The notes beneath the pieces were generated by a model. It saw only the letters and a list, made by a program, of their open reading frames with translations. It had not been told where the DNA came from and did not search any database. This document shows, piece after piece, positions 33,538-43,937 of a stretch of 64,000 bases of DNA; the stretch's first letter is position 1, and each line of letters opens with the position of its first letter. Origin of the DNA: Exophiala sp. HKRS030 (taxonomy: Eukaryota; Ascomycota; Eurotiomycetes; Chaetothyriales; Herpotrichiellaceae); the NCBI GenBank assembly GCA_023897205.1, contig JAHWDD010000001.1:3844001-3908000 (forward strand), in the 5' to 3' direction. The position numbers were made by a program, and so were the translations under genes.

Positions 33538-36500
33538 ATGACACTTACCTCAACTTCACGTATGGAGTCCACCGCAAATGCCTTACGCACTGAGCTGAAC
33601 TCGCCCGCTCCAACGGCACAGACATTGCGCTTCCTGCGCTCCATCCTCTATCAAGCCGATACCGAACTTCAAGAGGTCAATAGCTGTCTGAAGAAAGCTC
33701 AAAATGTCACAAAGAAGCCGACGAGGCCTCAACAGCTTGGGAACGCTAGTTCAAAGCCTTCGCGCAAGGCCGAGTCCAGCTTACCCATGCACGCAGCACC
33801 GAGCAATAAGACCTCACAGCTATCTCAGACCGAGCGACGGAACCTCGCTACTGAAGCTTTCAACACTACTCTGAGGCAATTAGGACAGGCTGCAAAAGCA
33901 GTAGCGACGGCTCAAAAGTCACGCGTGGGAGAGAACTCGCCTTTGAAGCAATCTCAGGATGTCAAGCCGCTCCAAGATCGTTCGCCAAATAAAGGGACGA
34001 GCATTAAAAGCGGAATCACCAAGAAAAATATATCTCCCACTGCAGCAGGCGGATTGAAAGTGACGGTTGAGTGCGCCCAGCTGGCGTTACGGTTTCTCCG
34101 TGAAGACCCCAAGGCAGCAGAGGAAGGATCTGGAAACGCTTCATTAGATACTGAGAATGCCGCTTTGATTCTGCTAGACAAAACCATCACTCTTGGTCTC
34201 CTGCAGGAGGCGCAACATCAACTGAGCAGTATACACAAACGATACTGGGGGAACTTCCAAAGACCCCTACCGCCAGAAACGTCTCTTCCACGATTCTTGC
34301 TGGGACGTCCAGATGCGGCAGATCAACCCTCCAAGCTTCGATTCACGACCTCTATGCAAAGCCAAGGACTACGTCTTGCGATCCTGGTCGGTGCAGAGTC
34401 TCTCCGCAGTGATGAACTGGTTCAGTCAGTACATTTGAAAACAGTCGGGAGTCCGCCTTGGATTGCACTGCAGGGGTCCAAGAACGGCCTTCACGACGCC
34501 GAAGCCACTGGGATGCAGTTGCGGACTATCTCACTTGCATTGTCGAAGCTGTACTCAACTACACTAAAGTCACCTTCAAGCACATGGTCCTCGAGAGGAC
34601 TGTTCGAGCTATTCTGCACCGCCCTCGATATCAAATTCAGGTCATGGAAATACCTACGCCACGCTATAGATCCGACCAGAGATGTGTGGCGCCCATTTCA
34701 GAGCGCTGCAAAGAGAGCTTTATCCAATGCAAAAGACGCTGAAGATTCTATGACCACGATACTGCATTATCTACGTTTGTTTCGAGACTATCTTAGGGAT
34801 GCAAAGTGTGATGGCAACATTCCTTCCACGGTCATCGATACGCTGGCACAGATTCCCTATGAAGTGCGAGCTCCGTCAGAGCTCTTGTCATTATTAGAGG
34901 AGCAAATCCGGACCGCGAGTAACGTGGACGTTCTTCCCTGGCACTGTCAAATTGCCCACTGGCGGCTGAAGGTGTATCCGAAATCAGCAACTTCCGCAAT
35001 TGAAGCGGTTCGCATAGTCAAAGATGCTTTCGAGAAATACTCCAGCGTGTCAGAATCCAGCCTTGAACGGGTTTTACTATGCGCGGCACACCTTCGCAAA
35101 ACAGTTATCGAGGCGGTCAGTAGTATCGCTACCTCCTGCACAAAAGACAAAACGCTGGCCTCCTTGCATGAATGTGCACTTCTACTGGTATATTGTTCGT
35201 GCACAGTGCTATGCGAAAAGGTAGCTTCGAGAGTGCGTTGCGATGAGGGGAACATGAACGAATCCACTTTGCAAGCATTATTCTCAACTCTAGTCAAGAA
35301 CATTGAGGCTGTTCTAGATGTTGATAAATATATCACGGCACAAACATCAGATACGGCAAAAGAGACTTTGAGAACATGTTCGACAACATTGGGATGGCTT
35401 CAGATCAAAATTTCAAGCGCGGCTGCTTCTGTGTCCTTGTGCCAAATGGTCGATCACTTGCATGTCCGGCTTTCGAATGCTTGGTGGTCTCGTTATCTTG
35501 ATGCTGTGAAAAGGAAGAACGTTCAAGAACAAATACAGTCCTTGAGGCTGTCAGTAGATGGCCTTTCTACGTTGTCGATCGGCCAACGGAAGGCTGCTTT
35601 CCTTGGACTCAAATATGAAAGACTTGGATCATGCCATATTGATCTGAACGAGCCTATTATGGCCAGAGCAGCGATCACGAGCGCCCTGGAGTTCAATCTC
35701 AGCGAAGGAGCTCTCGGAGAGATTGTTGATCTAGCTTTAAGAGGACCTTTTGATCGAGCATGGTCGGAATCTCAGACCAACTTCAAAGTTCTGACAAAAA
35801 TTCTTACTACGTATACTCGCTTGACTCTACAGCTATCCTCTACAGTCGAAAGCTCGGACCTTTTTTGGGATTGCCAGTCATTACCTCCGGTTCATCGTGC
35901 TATATTGTTGGAAAAGCAGATGTATACTTTGGCCGAAGCAGATCTGACCGAACGTCAACTCAAATTTTGTGCTGCTCGAGTACAGCTGATTCTAAATCTT
36001 CTCAAGCAGGATCAATATCGCGTATGCAGATTGAGACTTGTCAGCAATCTGCTGTATTGGGCATTGAAAAAGAGGCTGTCCCCATCACAGTGTTTTATTG
36101 ACCCAACAACTATCAAACAGTACCTGCAAATTGAACCATCCCAGAAGGAAGACATTTTTCTACATACATACGAAGTAGGGTTTCGTTGTGTCGTCTCACT
36201 TCAGCAAGGACTTTTCCTAGGGGAGCTCACTAGCAAAGAGCTCGAATTATCGCTCAGGAAAATATCACAATTAGTCTTGCAATGCAGCAAGCTCAACGAT
36301 TTCACCAAGATTTTTGACAACCTGGAAACGGTAGTCTCAGCTGTTCGTTCTTCTGTCGATTATGCGAGTTACTTGGAGTATCATAGAGCGAAGTCTTTAG
36401 CTTTAGAGATTCTGAGCTATGTGCGCGACTTTGGCATCCAGAAGCTCGAGTTATCGAAATCGAATATTCTCCTGCAGCTTGCAGAACTCCATGACAAGAA

Positions 36501-39500
36501 GTTGGATTTGGCGTCTGCTGCTGAGTGCTTCGGTCAAGTTGAAACAGCGTTGGCAGATGACAAAACCGACAATCTGCAGGAGGCAGAATTTGCATTAGGA
36601 TATGCAGAGCACCATCTCGAGACAGACAATACTGCCCAGTGCTTGCACTGGCTTGAATGCGCTCAGGCGAAATGGAAAGACTCTCGGAAATGTACAGAAT
36701 CCAGCAGTGTACGTCTTCGCGAACAGACGATTCTCTGTCGTGCTGCCATTATTGCTTCACGGGTCTCTTTTCGTCGAGGACAACTTTTGGATGCAGTTAT
36801 CAGCGGCAGGCAATCGGTCAAGATTGCGGCAGCTCTTTGGATGTCGCTAGAAAAGGTATGGGATGTCGACGATAATATTGTGAGAGGTTCTTCCAACGAC
36901 TCAGACCTGCACAATTTGACTGTTGATCTATCGAATCTCAACGTGTCATCGAGACACGCTCCCCGATTGACAATTGATGCAGCACGACTTTGGCGTCAAA
37001 TTGAGCTACATGCCTCTGCTTTCAGAAACTTGGCCTCGCTTACTGCACATTGCGGTCTTTATCAGGATGCTGTATACTTTTACGAACAGGCATTAAAAGT
37101 TGCAAAGAAAACAAATTCATGGTCTCAGATTCATTTGATATCTAGCGAAATTGCCTTGGTGCATGCTCGCGCCGATGATACCAACAAAGCAGAGATGGCA
37201 ATCCGAGCAACCACGCCTGAATTCTTGGATCAATTGAGCTTTGTTCCGCAGTCACTAGCTGCCGTCAATCGGAGTGAGCTCCACTTGCGTCTGGGGAGTC
37301 TCACGATCTGCCATCGGTATCTTGACGATGTGATCCGATCACTAGCGTCGTGGGCAAATGCAATCAACCCACAGATCAAGACCGCTCAAAAGCCCAAGGC
37401 GAAAGGCTCGAAAGCACCATCACGGGCCGCTGTCAAGAAGCCAAGTGCACAGCTGAAGGTAAAGAACGCCCATACGTTTGAAATGTGCACTCAGGACAAG
37501 CTTCCAACACATGCGCGACCTCAAGCTTTAGAGGAGATAGCCCAACATGCTGCTGGTCTCCAGATGAGGCTGAATTTGGTGGAAAACAATGCAGACCTAA
37601 AGGCATTAGATAATGCGGTGACAACGTCCGGCAGCAATAATCAGGCTTGGAACAATGGAACAGTCAAAGCTCTGAGTTTGATTCAATTGGCTTTGAAAAG
37701 TTTTGCTCAGGATACAAGGACTAATGTCCTCGCAGAGACTGCGATGGCCCTGCCCGTGAGATATAAGTCTGCTAGAAAGAGTGGAAGAGTTTCCTTTGTG
37801 CAGAGTGCTGCAGCTCCAGGCTTGAGGAAAAAGACAGTGCGTGCTACAAAAGGATCCCGCAGTCAAAGTGTACAACAATCAGTGCAAGACGGCAAGGAAC
37901 TACTGTTGAGAGCTTACGAAAGTCTTGAGCGAATGAAGGACGCTCCTGAGGCTGCAATATCCTCCGACGACATCCATGCAGCTCACAAGCTCATGTCCCA
38001 GGTAAGCTTGCTCTCGACATCGCTGGGGCAGTCTCTTGTCAATTCGTCAATGGACCTTATCCTTGACGCGTTGGCCCCAATGGATATTGCAAGGACCCGA
38101 GAGCGCTTAATCATGGAGAGTGAACAAGTCACCTCTGGGAGGGCACTTGTTCAGAGTTGGCCGCAGCCCACAAGCTTCGAGAACTCGTGTACGGCAACAT
38201 ATTCGCAATATGATGCTGGCCTCGACACGGGATTGCTTCCGAAGTCCTGGTCGGTTGTCTCTCTGTGCCTGAGTGAAGATAAGAGTGAACTTCTTGTCTC
38301 ACGCATCAATTCACACCGATCACCATTTGTCATCAGGATTCCTTTGTCAAGACCAGACATGTCCGAAGCAGAAAACGAAGAGCTCGATTTTGCTAGTGCC
38401 AAGGCAGAAATGCAACGCATAACAGTGGGAGCAAATGCGTCAGCGCATGATTCTCGTGGAAGCTCACCCGACAAAACAATAAGAAAAGCATGGTATGCCG
38501 AACGACAAGCTTTGGATCGACAGCTTGCCCTTCTGCTCGAGAACATTGAGAATGTATGGTTTGGCGGCTTCCGTGGACTGCTGTGCACGTCGGTCGTGGA
38601 TGAAAAGTTGTTGTCAGACTTCGGCCAAAGCCTTTCCCGTACACTCGACCGGCATCTTCCATCTAGACAGAAGTCGTCTAAAGTTGCAGTCGACAAAGTT
38701 GAGCTTCACAATCATGTGATGGAATTGTTTCTTACTCTTGGCAATCCTGAGGAAGTCGAACTGGACGATGCGATAACCGATTTGCTGTACTTTGTGGTGG
38801 ATATCCTCCAGTTCAACGGCGAGAAGAATGCATACGATGAAATTGATTTCGATGCGATGTTGGTGGAAGTCCTAGATGCACTGCAGACTTATCACAGTCA
38901 GAACTCGAAACAAGTGCCAAAGCCTGGTCATACGATAATGATTTTGGATAAGGCACTGCAGCTGTTTCCATGGGAGTCGATGTTGTGTCTGAAGGGGCGA
39001 GCAGTGTCACGAATGCCATCTCTGGCCGCCGTTTGGGCGCGGCTTCGACAGATGCGTGAGCAAAAACACAATCGAGATGGCATTGTCATCCCAAGCTCAG
39101 ACGGTGCATATATACTCAACCCTTCGTCGGACCTCGTGTCGACGCAAAATTCGTTCGAGCAAATCTTCAGAGACCAACTCACAACATTCGAGGCAATAGT
39201 CAATCGACCACCAAAGGAACCCGAGTTCGAGAGTGTTTTGCACAACAAATCCTTGATGCTTTACTTTGGACACGGAGGGGCCGCCCAATACATTCGGGGC
39301 CGAACCATCCGCAAGTTGGATAAATGTGCGGTCACAATGCTCATGGGTTGCAGCAGCGCAAAGATGACAGAGTGTGGAGTGTACGAGCCACACGGCATGC
39401 CATGGAATTACATCAATGGAGGCAGTCCGGCCGTGGTAGGAACGCTCTGGGATGTGACGGATCGTGATATCGATCGATATGCCATGGAGGTCATTGCAGA

Positions 39501-39732
39501 ATGGGGACTGATCGAATGTGATGGTACCACGGATACAAAGCCTGTTACCAAGCAGAGGAAGAAGGTGTCCGACAAGGGCGGCCACAGCACAGCAAAGAGG
39601 CGCCAGATCACACAGCAGCGTGGAACAGTATCTTTGGATGAGGCGGTCGCACGCGGACGGGAGGCATGCTTGTTGAAGTACCTGAATGGAGCTGCGCCCG
39701 TAATGTATGGTGTTCCAGTCTTTTTAGCATGA
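33538..39732 (+). CDS. ESP1: Separase (cohesin-cleaving cysteine protease)
   Basis: Single-exon frame of 2064 residues from the first ATG at 33538; the frame before it starts only at a TTG. Separase cleaves the Scc1/Rad21 kleisin of cohesin at anaphase onset and is held inactive by securin. The long N-terminal part is helical/TPR-like (for example YEQALKVAKKTNSWSQIHLI), as in Cut1 and BimB. The C-terminal protease domain has the caspase-like dyad: His1912 in MLYFGHGGAAQYI and Cys1938 in VTMLMGCSSAKM, followed by PWNYINGGSPAVVGTLWDVT. Length fits fungal separases (about 1800-2100). A basic, Lys/Arg-rich insert precedes the C-terminus. No frame breaks; absence of any intron in 6.2 kb is notable beside intron-rich neighbours. 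Confidence 0.95.
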   Translation: MTLTSTSRMESTANALRTELNSPAPTAQTLRFLRSILYQADTELQEVNSCLKKAQNVTKKPTRPQQLGNASSKPSRKAESSLPMHAAPSNKTSQLSQTERRNLATEAFNTTLRQLGQAAKAVATAQKSRVGENSPLKQSQDVKPLQDRSPNKGTSIKSGITKKNISPTAAGGLKVTVECAQLALRFLREDPKAAEEGSGNASLDTENAALILLDKTITLGLLQEAQHQLSSIHKRYWGNFQRPLPPETSLPRFLLGRPDAADQPSKLRFTTSMQSQGLRLAILVGAESLRSDELVQSVHLKTVGSPPWIALQGSKNGLHDAEATGMQLRTISLALSKLYSTTLKSPSSTWSSRGLFELFCTALDIKFRSWKYLRHAIDPTRDVWRPFQSAAKRALSNAKDAEDSMTTILHYLRLFRDYLRDAKCDGNIPSTVIDTLAQIPYEVRAPSELLSLLEEQIRTASNVDVLPWHCQIAHWRLKVYPKSATSAIEAVRIVKDAFEKYSSVSESSLERVLLCAAHLRKTVIEAVSSIATSCTKDKTLASLHECALLLVYCSCTVLCEKVASRVRCDEGNMNESTLQALFSTLVKNIEAVLDVDKYITAQTSDTAKETLRTCSTTLGWLQIKISSAAASVSLCQMVDHLHVRLSNAWWSRYLDAVKRKNVQEQIQSLRLSVDGLSTLSIGQRKAAFLGLKYERLGSCHIDLNEPIMARAAITSALEFNLSEGALGEIVDLALRGPFDRAWSESQTNFKVLTKILTTYTRLTLQLSSTVESSDLFWDCQSLPPVHRAILLEKQMYTLAEADLTERQLKFCAARVQLILNLLKQDQYRVCRLRLVSNLLYWALKKRLSPSQCFIDPTTIKQYLQIEPSQKEDIFLHTYEVGFRCVVSLQQGLFLGELTSKELELSLRKISQLVLQCSKLNDFTKIFDNLETVVSAVRSSVDYASYLEYHRAKSLALEILSYVRDFGIQKLELSKSNILLQLAELHDKKLDLASAAECFGQVETALADDKTDNLQEAEFALGYAEHHLETDNTAQCLHWLECAQAKWKDSRKCTESSSVRLREQTILCRAAIIASRVSFRRGQLLDAVISGRQSVKIAAALWMSLEKVWDVDDNIVRGSSNDSDLHNLTVDLSNLNVSSRHAPRLTIDAARLWRQIELHASAFRNLASLTAHCGLYQDAVYFYEQALKVAKKTNSWSQIHLISSEIALVHARADDTNKAEMAIRATTPEFLDQLSFVPQSLAAVNRSELHLRLGSLTICHRYLDDVIRSLASWANAINPQIKTAQKPKAKGSKAPSRAAVKKPSAQLKVKNAHTFEMCTQDKLPTHARPQALEEIAQHAAGLQMRLNLVENNADLKALDNAVTTSGSNNQAWNNGTVKALSLIQLALKSFAQDTRTNVLAETAMALPVRYKSARKSGRVSFVQSAAAPGLRKKTVRATKGSRSQSVQQSVQDGKELLLRAYESLERMKDAPEAAISSDDIHAAHKLMSQVSLLSTSLGQSLVNSSMDLILDALAPMDIARTRERLIMESEQVTSGRALVQSWPQPTSFENSCTATYSQYDAGLDTGLLPKSWSVVSLCLSEDKSELLVSRINSHRSPFVIRIPLSRPDMSEAENEELDFASAKAEMQRITVGANASAHDSRGSSPDKTIRKAWYAERQALDRQLALLLENIENVWFGGFRGLLCTSVVDEKLLSDFGQSLSRTLDRHLPSRQKSSKVAVDKVELHNHVMELFLTLGNPEEVELDDAITDLLYFVVDILQFNGEKNAYDEIDFDAMLVEVLDALQTYHSQNSKQVPKPGHTIMILDKALQLFPWESMLCLKGRAVSRMPSLAAVWARLRQMREQKHNRDGIVIPSSDGAYILNPSSDLVSTQNSFEQIFRDQLTTFEAIVNRPPKEPEFESVLHNKSLMLYFGHGGAAQYIRGRTIRKLDKCAVTMLMGCSSAKMTECGVYEPHGMPWNYINGGSPAVVGTLWDVTDRDIDRYAMEVIAEWGLIECDGTTDTKPVTKQRKKVSDKGGHSTAKRRQITQQRGTVSLDEAVARGREACLLKYLNGAAPVMYGVPVFLA

Positions 39733-40246
39733 GTTGACGAGGACAAATGAATATTCTGCGAACGATTGGTTCTAGCAAAAATGTCGGGTTTGCTTGTTGA
39801 AGGAAGAGTACCTTTTATGTGTGAAGCCTCGACAGGCCGCGCCCAGGGTTTCTGGCAAAGAGGTTCATTCGTGAGGCTGCCATCTAATTCATAATCTGTG
39901 GCTTTGGACAGTTTGTCGACTCTCATGGCCGAGATAGAATACTCGGAGGACTTGCCTAATAGATCCCAGGTCCCTAATGCAAGGGAGGATTATGCGTTAG
40001 CGTACTCAGTCCTCCGTAGCATGTTATGATTGGCTATGGGGATCGTACTGTACATACTGTCACTGTCACCGCCATCCTCGTACCTCGTAATACGTCAGCC
40101 TCAATCCCGTCTACAGGTCATCAAGGCAACCAACATTCAGTCATTCACTCATAGCCTTCAGCCTGAAACTCTTCCTCTCTCCCTTGCCTTACTTCCCAAC
40201 ATCCACAACCTCTCACATTCTTTTCATCATCCTCATCTCTCTTCCC
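39733..40246. other. Intergenic region between separase and the five-segment membrane protein gene
   Basis: About 510 bp: separase 3' flank, then a pyrimidine-rich stretch (40140-40245), probably the 5' leader of the following gene. No gene seen. Confidence 0.55.
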
Positions 40247-41303
40247 ATGCAACTCGACTCTCATCGTCGCCAATTCAGCATCACCATGCCTTGCCGTTGG
40301 TCTCGCCGCTGTAGAGCAGCAGGTGACGATGTCCCAGCTACCCTCCCTTCCCCCACCTCGGCCCCGGACGTCGAAGACTGGAAAAAGATCCGTAAATACC
40401 ACTTGAGAAACATGAGGAAGCAGGTCCGGCAGGTCATACTCTTGATGGCGTTGATGGAGGCTATCCGCGTTGGACCCCTGCAGCTGGTCTACGCCGGTAC
40501 ACATGGCTTTCCTGCGAACGGTGCCGATGACTTTGGTGTATGTTTTGGTCCAAACCCACCTCCCCCCCCCAATGATAACCAGTTGGTACCATTGGAAAAG
40601 AGCGTCCTTGACCTGTCACTGACAACCAATTCGTCGTACAGATTGCACACGCCGTTGGCTACTTCGTGAGCTGGCTGTACATGTGCGCCTTTACCATCGT
40701 CTTCGTTCCCTTCTTCAGCGTAAGTGAACCACCTTTGATCCTTGAGCCTCTTTACAAGAAGTGTTTCGGAGGGTTTCTTTACTAAACATGACAAAACCTT
40801 GCGACATATAGTGGTGGCTCCCTAACATGGGCTCGGATGATCCGGAGAACCCCTCGACCGCCGACAACTTCGTCAAAGTCTTGACCAAGATCAACCTTGT
40901 CCTCCTGCCCATGTCCGCGGGAATCAGCCTCATCACCTACGCGTACCACGCCGTCTCCGCCTTCATCTACGTCGACTCTCGTACCCGTGACAGCAAGAGA
41001 TTCCCCAAGAACACCCGCAAGAATTGGCTCGTCCGTTTCTTCATGCTCCTGGGCATTGCCATGGCCACCGCCGGTGGTTACGGTGCCTTCAACATCCTCG
41101 CTGCGTGGGACCTCGCCCACGTCAAGCCGATCGAGTACGCCGTCATTGTGGTCCCGGTCCAGATCAACCTGGGCATGCTCTTTGGTACCGTTGCACAGTT
41201 CAAGATGGAGAAGAGAATGGCCAGGAAGGAGGCAATGAAGCTCGAGAGTGCCCGGCAAGAGGCAGCAAGCGTCGATGAGAAGGCCAGTCTGTTGCAGGTT
41301 TAG
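40247..41303 (+). CDS. Fungal multi-pass membrane protein of unknown function (three exons)
   Basis: Exons 40247-40537, 40642-40719 and 40812-41303 join to 286 residues. The ATG at 40286 (MPCRWSRRC, context CACCATGCC) is an equally good or better start, giving 273. The N-terminal 50 residues are soluble and basic. Five hydrophobic segments follow: around QVILLMALMEAI, IAHAVGYFVSWLYMCAFTIV, INLVLLPMSAGISLITYAYH, FFMLLGIAMATAGGYGAFNI and YAVIVVPVQINLGMLFGTV. The C-terminus is a charged coiled helix (QFKMEKRMARKEAMKLES) ending EKASLLQV, a possible di-leucine sorting signal. Segment two is entirely encoded by the 78-nt exon 2. Family not recognised. A decayed copy of the neighbouring secreted-protein gene lies just downstream. 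Confidence 0.75.
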
Positions 41304-42072
41304 AGCGCTGTTTGAGAGATGCCTGGGTAGTATCGAAAAGTCCCCGGCGTGGCCTAGCCGGTCGGTCGGGAGAAGGATCTCTCTAGGTGGGGAGACCAAT
41401 TGCTACCTGAAGGGCGAGAATGTTATGGGAGTTGAACGGCGCTGTCGTTGGCAATATCCACACGGCCGATCATTGTATCCATGCAAACTCTTTTAGTATC
41501 GACACAATACCAACAGTGACAGAGTCAAAATACCTTCTTGGGGTTCGTTTTGCGCCTTCGGGGCATGCGTGGTTTCTTGTTTTCATCTCTATTGATACCC
41601 TATTACTTAAACCCTAATTGTGTCAAGGACTTAAGGGGCCCCCTTTGCCCACACAACCCTTCGCCCTTTAGAGGTTCGTCGACAACTTCGAAATTGGCTA
41701 GAGTCAATCTTGATCTTACACCAGAGACAAAAAGGCGAGAAGATTACCTAGGTTGACACATAGGTATGGGAGGGAGTTTGATGGTACCTAGGCAGGGATT
41801 GAAGATCTTCGACGTTGTGACTTGGCCGGTTGTTTAGTAGGGAAGAAGGAACCTCCTTCGCTCTCTCCCTCCCCAACCTTTTGTTTGGGAGAAATGCGTG
41901 TTTATGAGCATTGATTGACACGGAGTGAAAGACTCTCTAATGAAAAAGTATCTCTAGTCTATTACCAAGTCACCACCACTAGCAGAAGTCGTTCCTTTTT
42001 TTTGGGGGTTGGCCATCACTCTTTTGAGGGAAACTTGAAGAATCGTGTTCAGCCTCGGCCTCAGCCCAAGCC
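41304..42072. other. Intergenic region with gene relic
   Basis: Contains the frameshifted relic at 41401-41470 (separate entry); the remaining 600 bp have nothing recognisable. Confidence 0.6.
41401..41470 (+). pseudogene. Frameshifted, inverted relic of the histidine-rich secreted-protein gene
   Basis: The plus strand reads CYLKGENVMG in one frame and, one base out of phase, NGAVVGNIHTAD. The 3' end of the minus-strand gene at 42073-42879 encodes CYLKGENIMGADGTVIGN. Over the first 31 bases I count 25 identities, and the differences are mostly at third codon positions. The break is an extra base near 41435. Similarity ends by about 41471 and is not seen before about 41400. So this is a short, opposite-strand, decayed paralogous fragment, about 630 bp from the intact gene. 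Confidence 0.7.
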
Positions 42073-42879
42073 TTAGTGCAAGACAAGAGTGTCATTACCA
42101 AGGTCCTCGGCCGCGTAAAGGTTACCAATGACGGTACCATCGGCTCCCATGATGTTCTCCCCCTTCAAGTAACAGTCAATGTAGACTGCCAGCTGGTTCA
42201 GGCACGATTTGGGACTCAGGTTGACGCAGCGGCATTTGGAGTCGCACCAGGAGTCGCGACCGCGGGTGATGAGTCGGCCGAGCGAGTTGCAAGAGTACCC
42301 CTTCCTCGTGCAGGCGTTGGTGTAGGATCTGTCGTCTTGACAATTGAGGGCGAAGCTGTGACGGCGGTCCAGTTGGTGAAGTTGATCCGTTGCTGAATCG
42401 TGGGTGTCGTTGTCATTGTGGTAGGGGTGTCCCAGGGGTGACTCGAAGTCGGGATGATGATGATGATGATCATGATCATGGGTTTGAGAGGAGGCGGCGG
42501 GAGCAGGATGATCTGGGTGGTCGTGGTCGTTCATGGTTCCTAGTTTCCAAACTCGAGGTGACGAGTTGGGGTGATTGGCAAGGATTCCGACAGCATCAAC
42601 AACGCCAGTAACGGCGGCGGCGACGGGTGAGAAGAAGAAGTTGGGTGCAGCAGCAGCTGCTGCTCCTCCGCCGTTGTCGAGTTCGAATGTCTGCATGGAG
42701 GCGTCATCGTCGTCCGGGACCGGAGCTGCGTTGAGCAGAGCAGAGAGCAGACCAAAGATGACAATGACCGAGAGAATGAGATTGACACCTTTTGGTTTTG
42801 GAAACGTTAGTTGTGAGCTTGCTTCATATTGTGATGAGTGTGTACCTCTCATCTTGCCCTTTGTCATGCTGAACATCAT
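42073..42879 (-). CDS. Secreted, histidine-rich and cysteine-rich protein (two exons)
   Basis: Two adjacent ATGs (42879, 42876) start a short exon ending at 42846; exon 2 starts at 42788. The 57-bp intron (GTACAC ... CTAAC ... AAAAG) is stop-free and a multiple of three. Spliced product is 249 residues with a clear signal peptide (GVNLILSVIVIFGLL...NAAPVP) directly after the 12-residue exon-1 peptide. A linker with poly-Ala follows, then a His/Asp-rich region (HDHDHHHHHPDFE) that could bind metal. The C-terminal domain of about 80 residues has eight cysteines (patterns NCQ, ACT, SCN, WCD, SKCRCV, SCL, DCY), most likely disulphide-bonded. Small secreted Cys-rich proteins in fungi are often wall or host-interaction proteins; no specific function can be assigned. 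Confidence 0.75.
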   Translation of the reverse strand: MMFSMTKGKMRGTHSSQYEASSQLTFPKPKGVNLILSVIVIFGLLSALLNAAPVPDDDDASMQTFELDNGGGAAAAAAPNFFFSPVAAAVTGVVDAVGILANHPNSSPRVWKLGTMNDHDHPDHPAPAASSQTHDHDHHHHHPDFESPLGHPYHNDNDTHDSATDQLHQLDRRHSFALNCQDDRSYTNACTRKGYSCNSLGRLITRGRDSWCDSKCRCVNLSPKSCLNQLAVYIDCYLKGENIMGADGTVIGNLYAAEDLGNDTLVLH

Positions 42880-43937
42880 GGAAATGCCCTTTTGTGGGAG
42901 GATAGAATCGAATAGCTTGATTTGTTCTTGCTGAGCACTGTGTGATGGTCAAAGCTCAAGAGTATGTAAAGAACGCTGGGAAGGGAGAAGATAGCAGAGA
43001 CAGAGGTCGTTTTATGGTAGTGACTGTTGGGAAGAAAAGAAGAAGAAGAAGGAAGAGAGAGGAAAGGAGAGACGGTTGCGTATTGAAATAGGGCTCCCAA
43101 GGCCTCGTATCTAGATGAACAGTGAAGTGTTGATGACGGCACACTTGGGAAATGCGGATTGGACCGGAGATGGAGTATTCACTGGGATTTGAGACTTTCC
43201 TCACTTGTCCTTCACCTCAACCTCACAGCGTCGAACATGGCCGTTGTGCTTCTTTCCGCTTGTCTCGTGAGGGAAAAGGTAATGATGACCACTCTTTCAA
43301 GGTCAACTCAGCCTTCAAGGCAAAGGCTGAATGATTGGACAGTGAGTGTTTCCTTCGTAGCTGGAACCACGATGACGGGAGCTTCACTTTATCCCAAAAT
43401 TTCATGCAAGCCCACTTGCGTATTTCTCACCGGTAAAGCCATGTTCTTCGTTGTGCATGTGGTGAGTAGGGTACTGTACCTGACTCGAGGTTCACCGTTG
43501 TTTTATTTATCTGTGAGTTTGATTGGTTGAATCCGAGTGACGACAACCCGACCGGGGGCATCATCGATGCATCTCCGGCGGGAATGGGCTGATCCTGTTT
43601 CAGGTACCCAGATGACGGGTCTTAGATCTGATAAAGCCTCATCTGAAACGTGTCCATTTATACGATGTTGGGCTGGACTTTGGTGTTTGAAGTGATTGTA
43701 ACTGGTTGTGCCACGTGGGCAATCGTGACAGACCAATGGGGATTCATCCGGCCTTCAAGGGGGTCGAAGGAATATGCAATGTCCATGTCATGGCAATGAG
43801 AAGACCCATTGCTGCATCGGGTGCCGTCATCGCGCTGATGCAGGCTCTTTTTTCGATGAGTCAAAAGTTCTCCGTTCAGACACGTATCGTCCTATTGCAA
43901 TTTTTCCGAGCAGGACTTTTGGTATATCCTCGATTAC
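42880..43937. other. Intergenic region between secreted-protein and Zn2Cys6 genes
   Basis: About 1.06 kb. The first 200 bp are presumably the promoter of the secreted-protein gene, with a purine-rich run on the plus strand near 43030-43070. No gene seen. Confidence 0.55.

Noticed and set aside
41248..41617. Two plus-strand frames taken as independent genes
   Set aside because: They are the two phases of the frameshifted relic plus random flanks.
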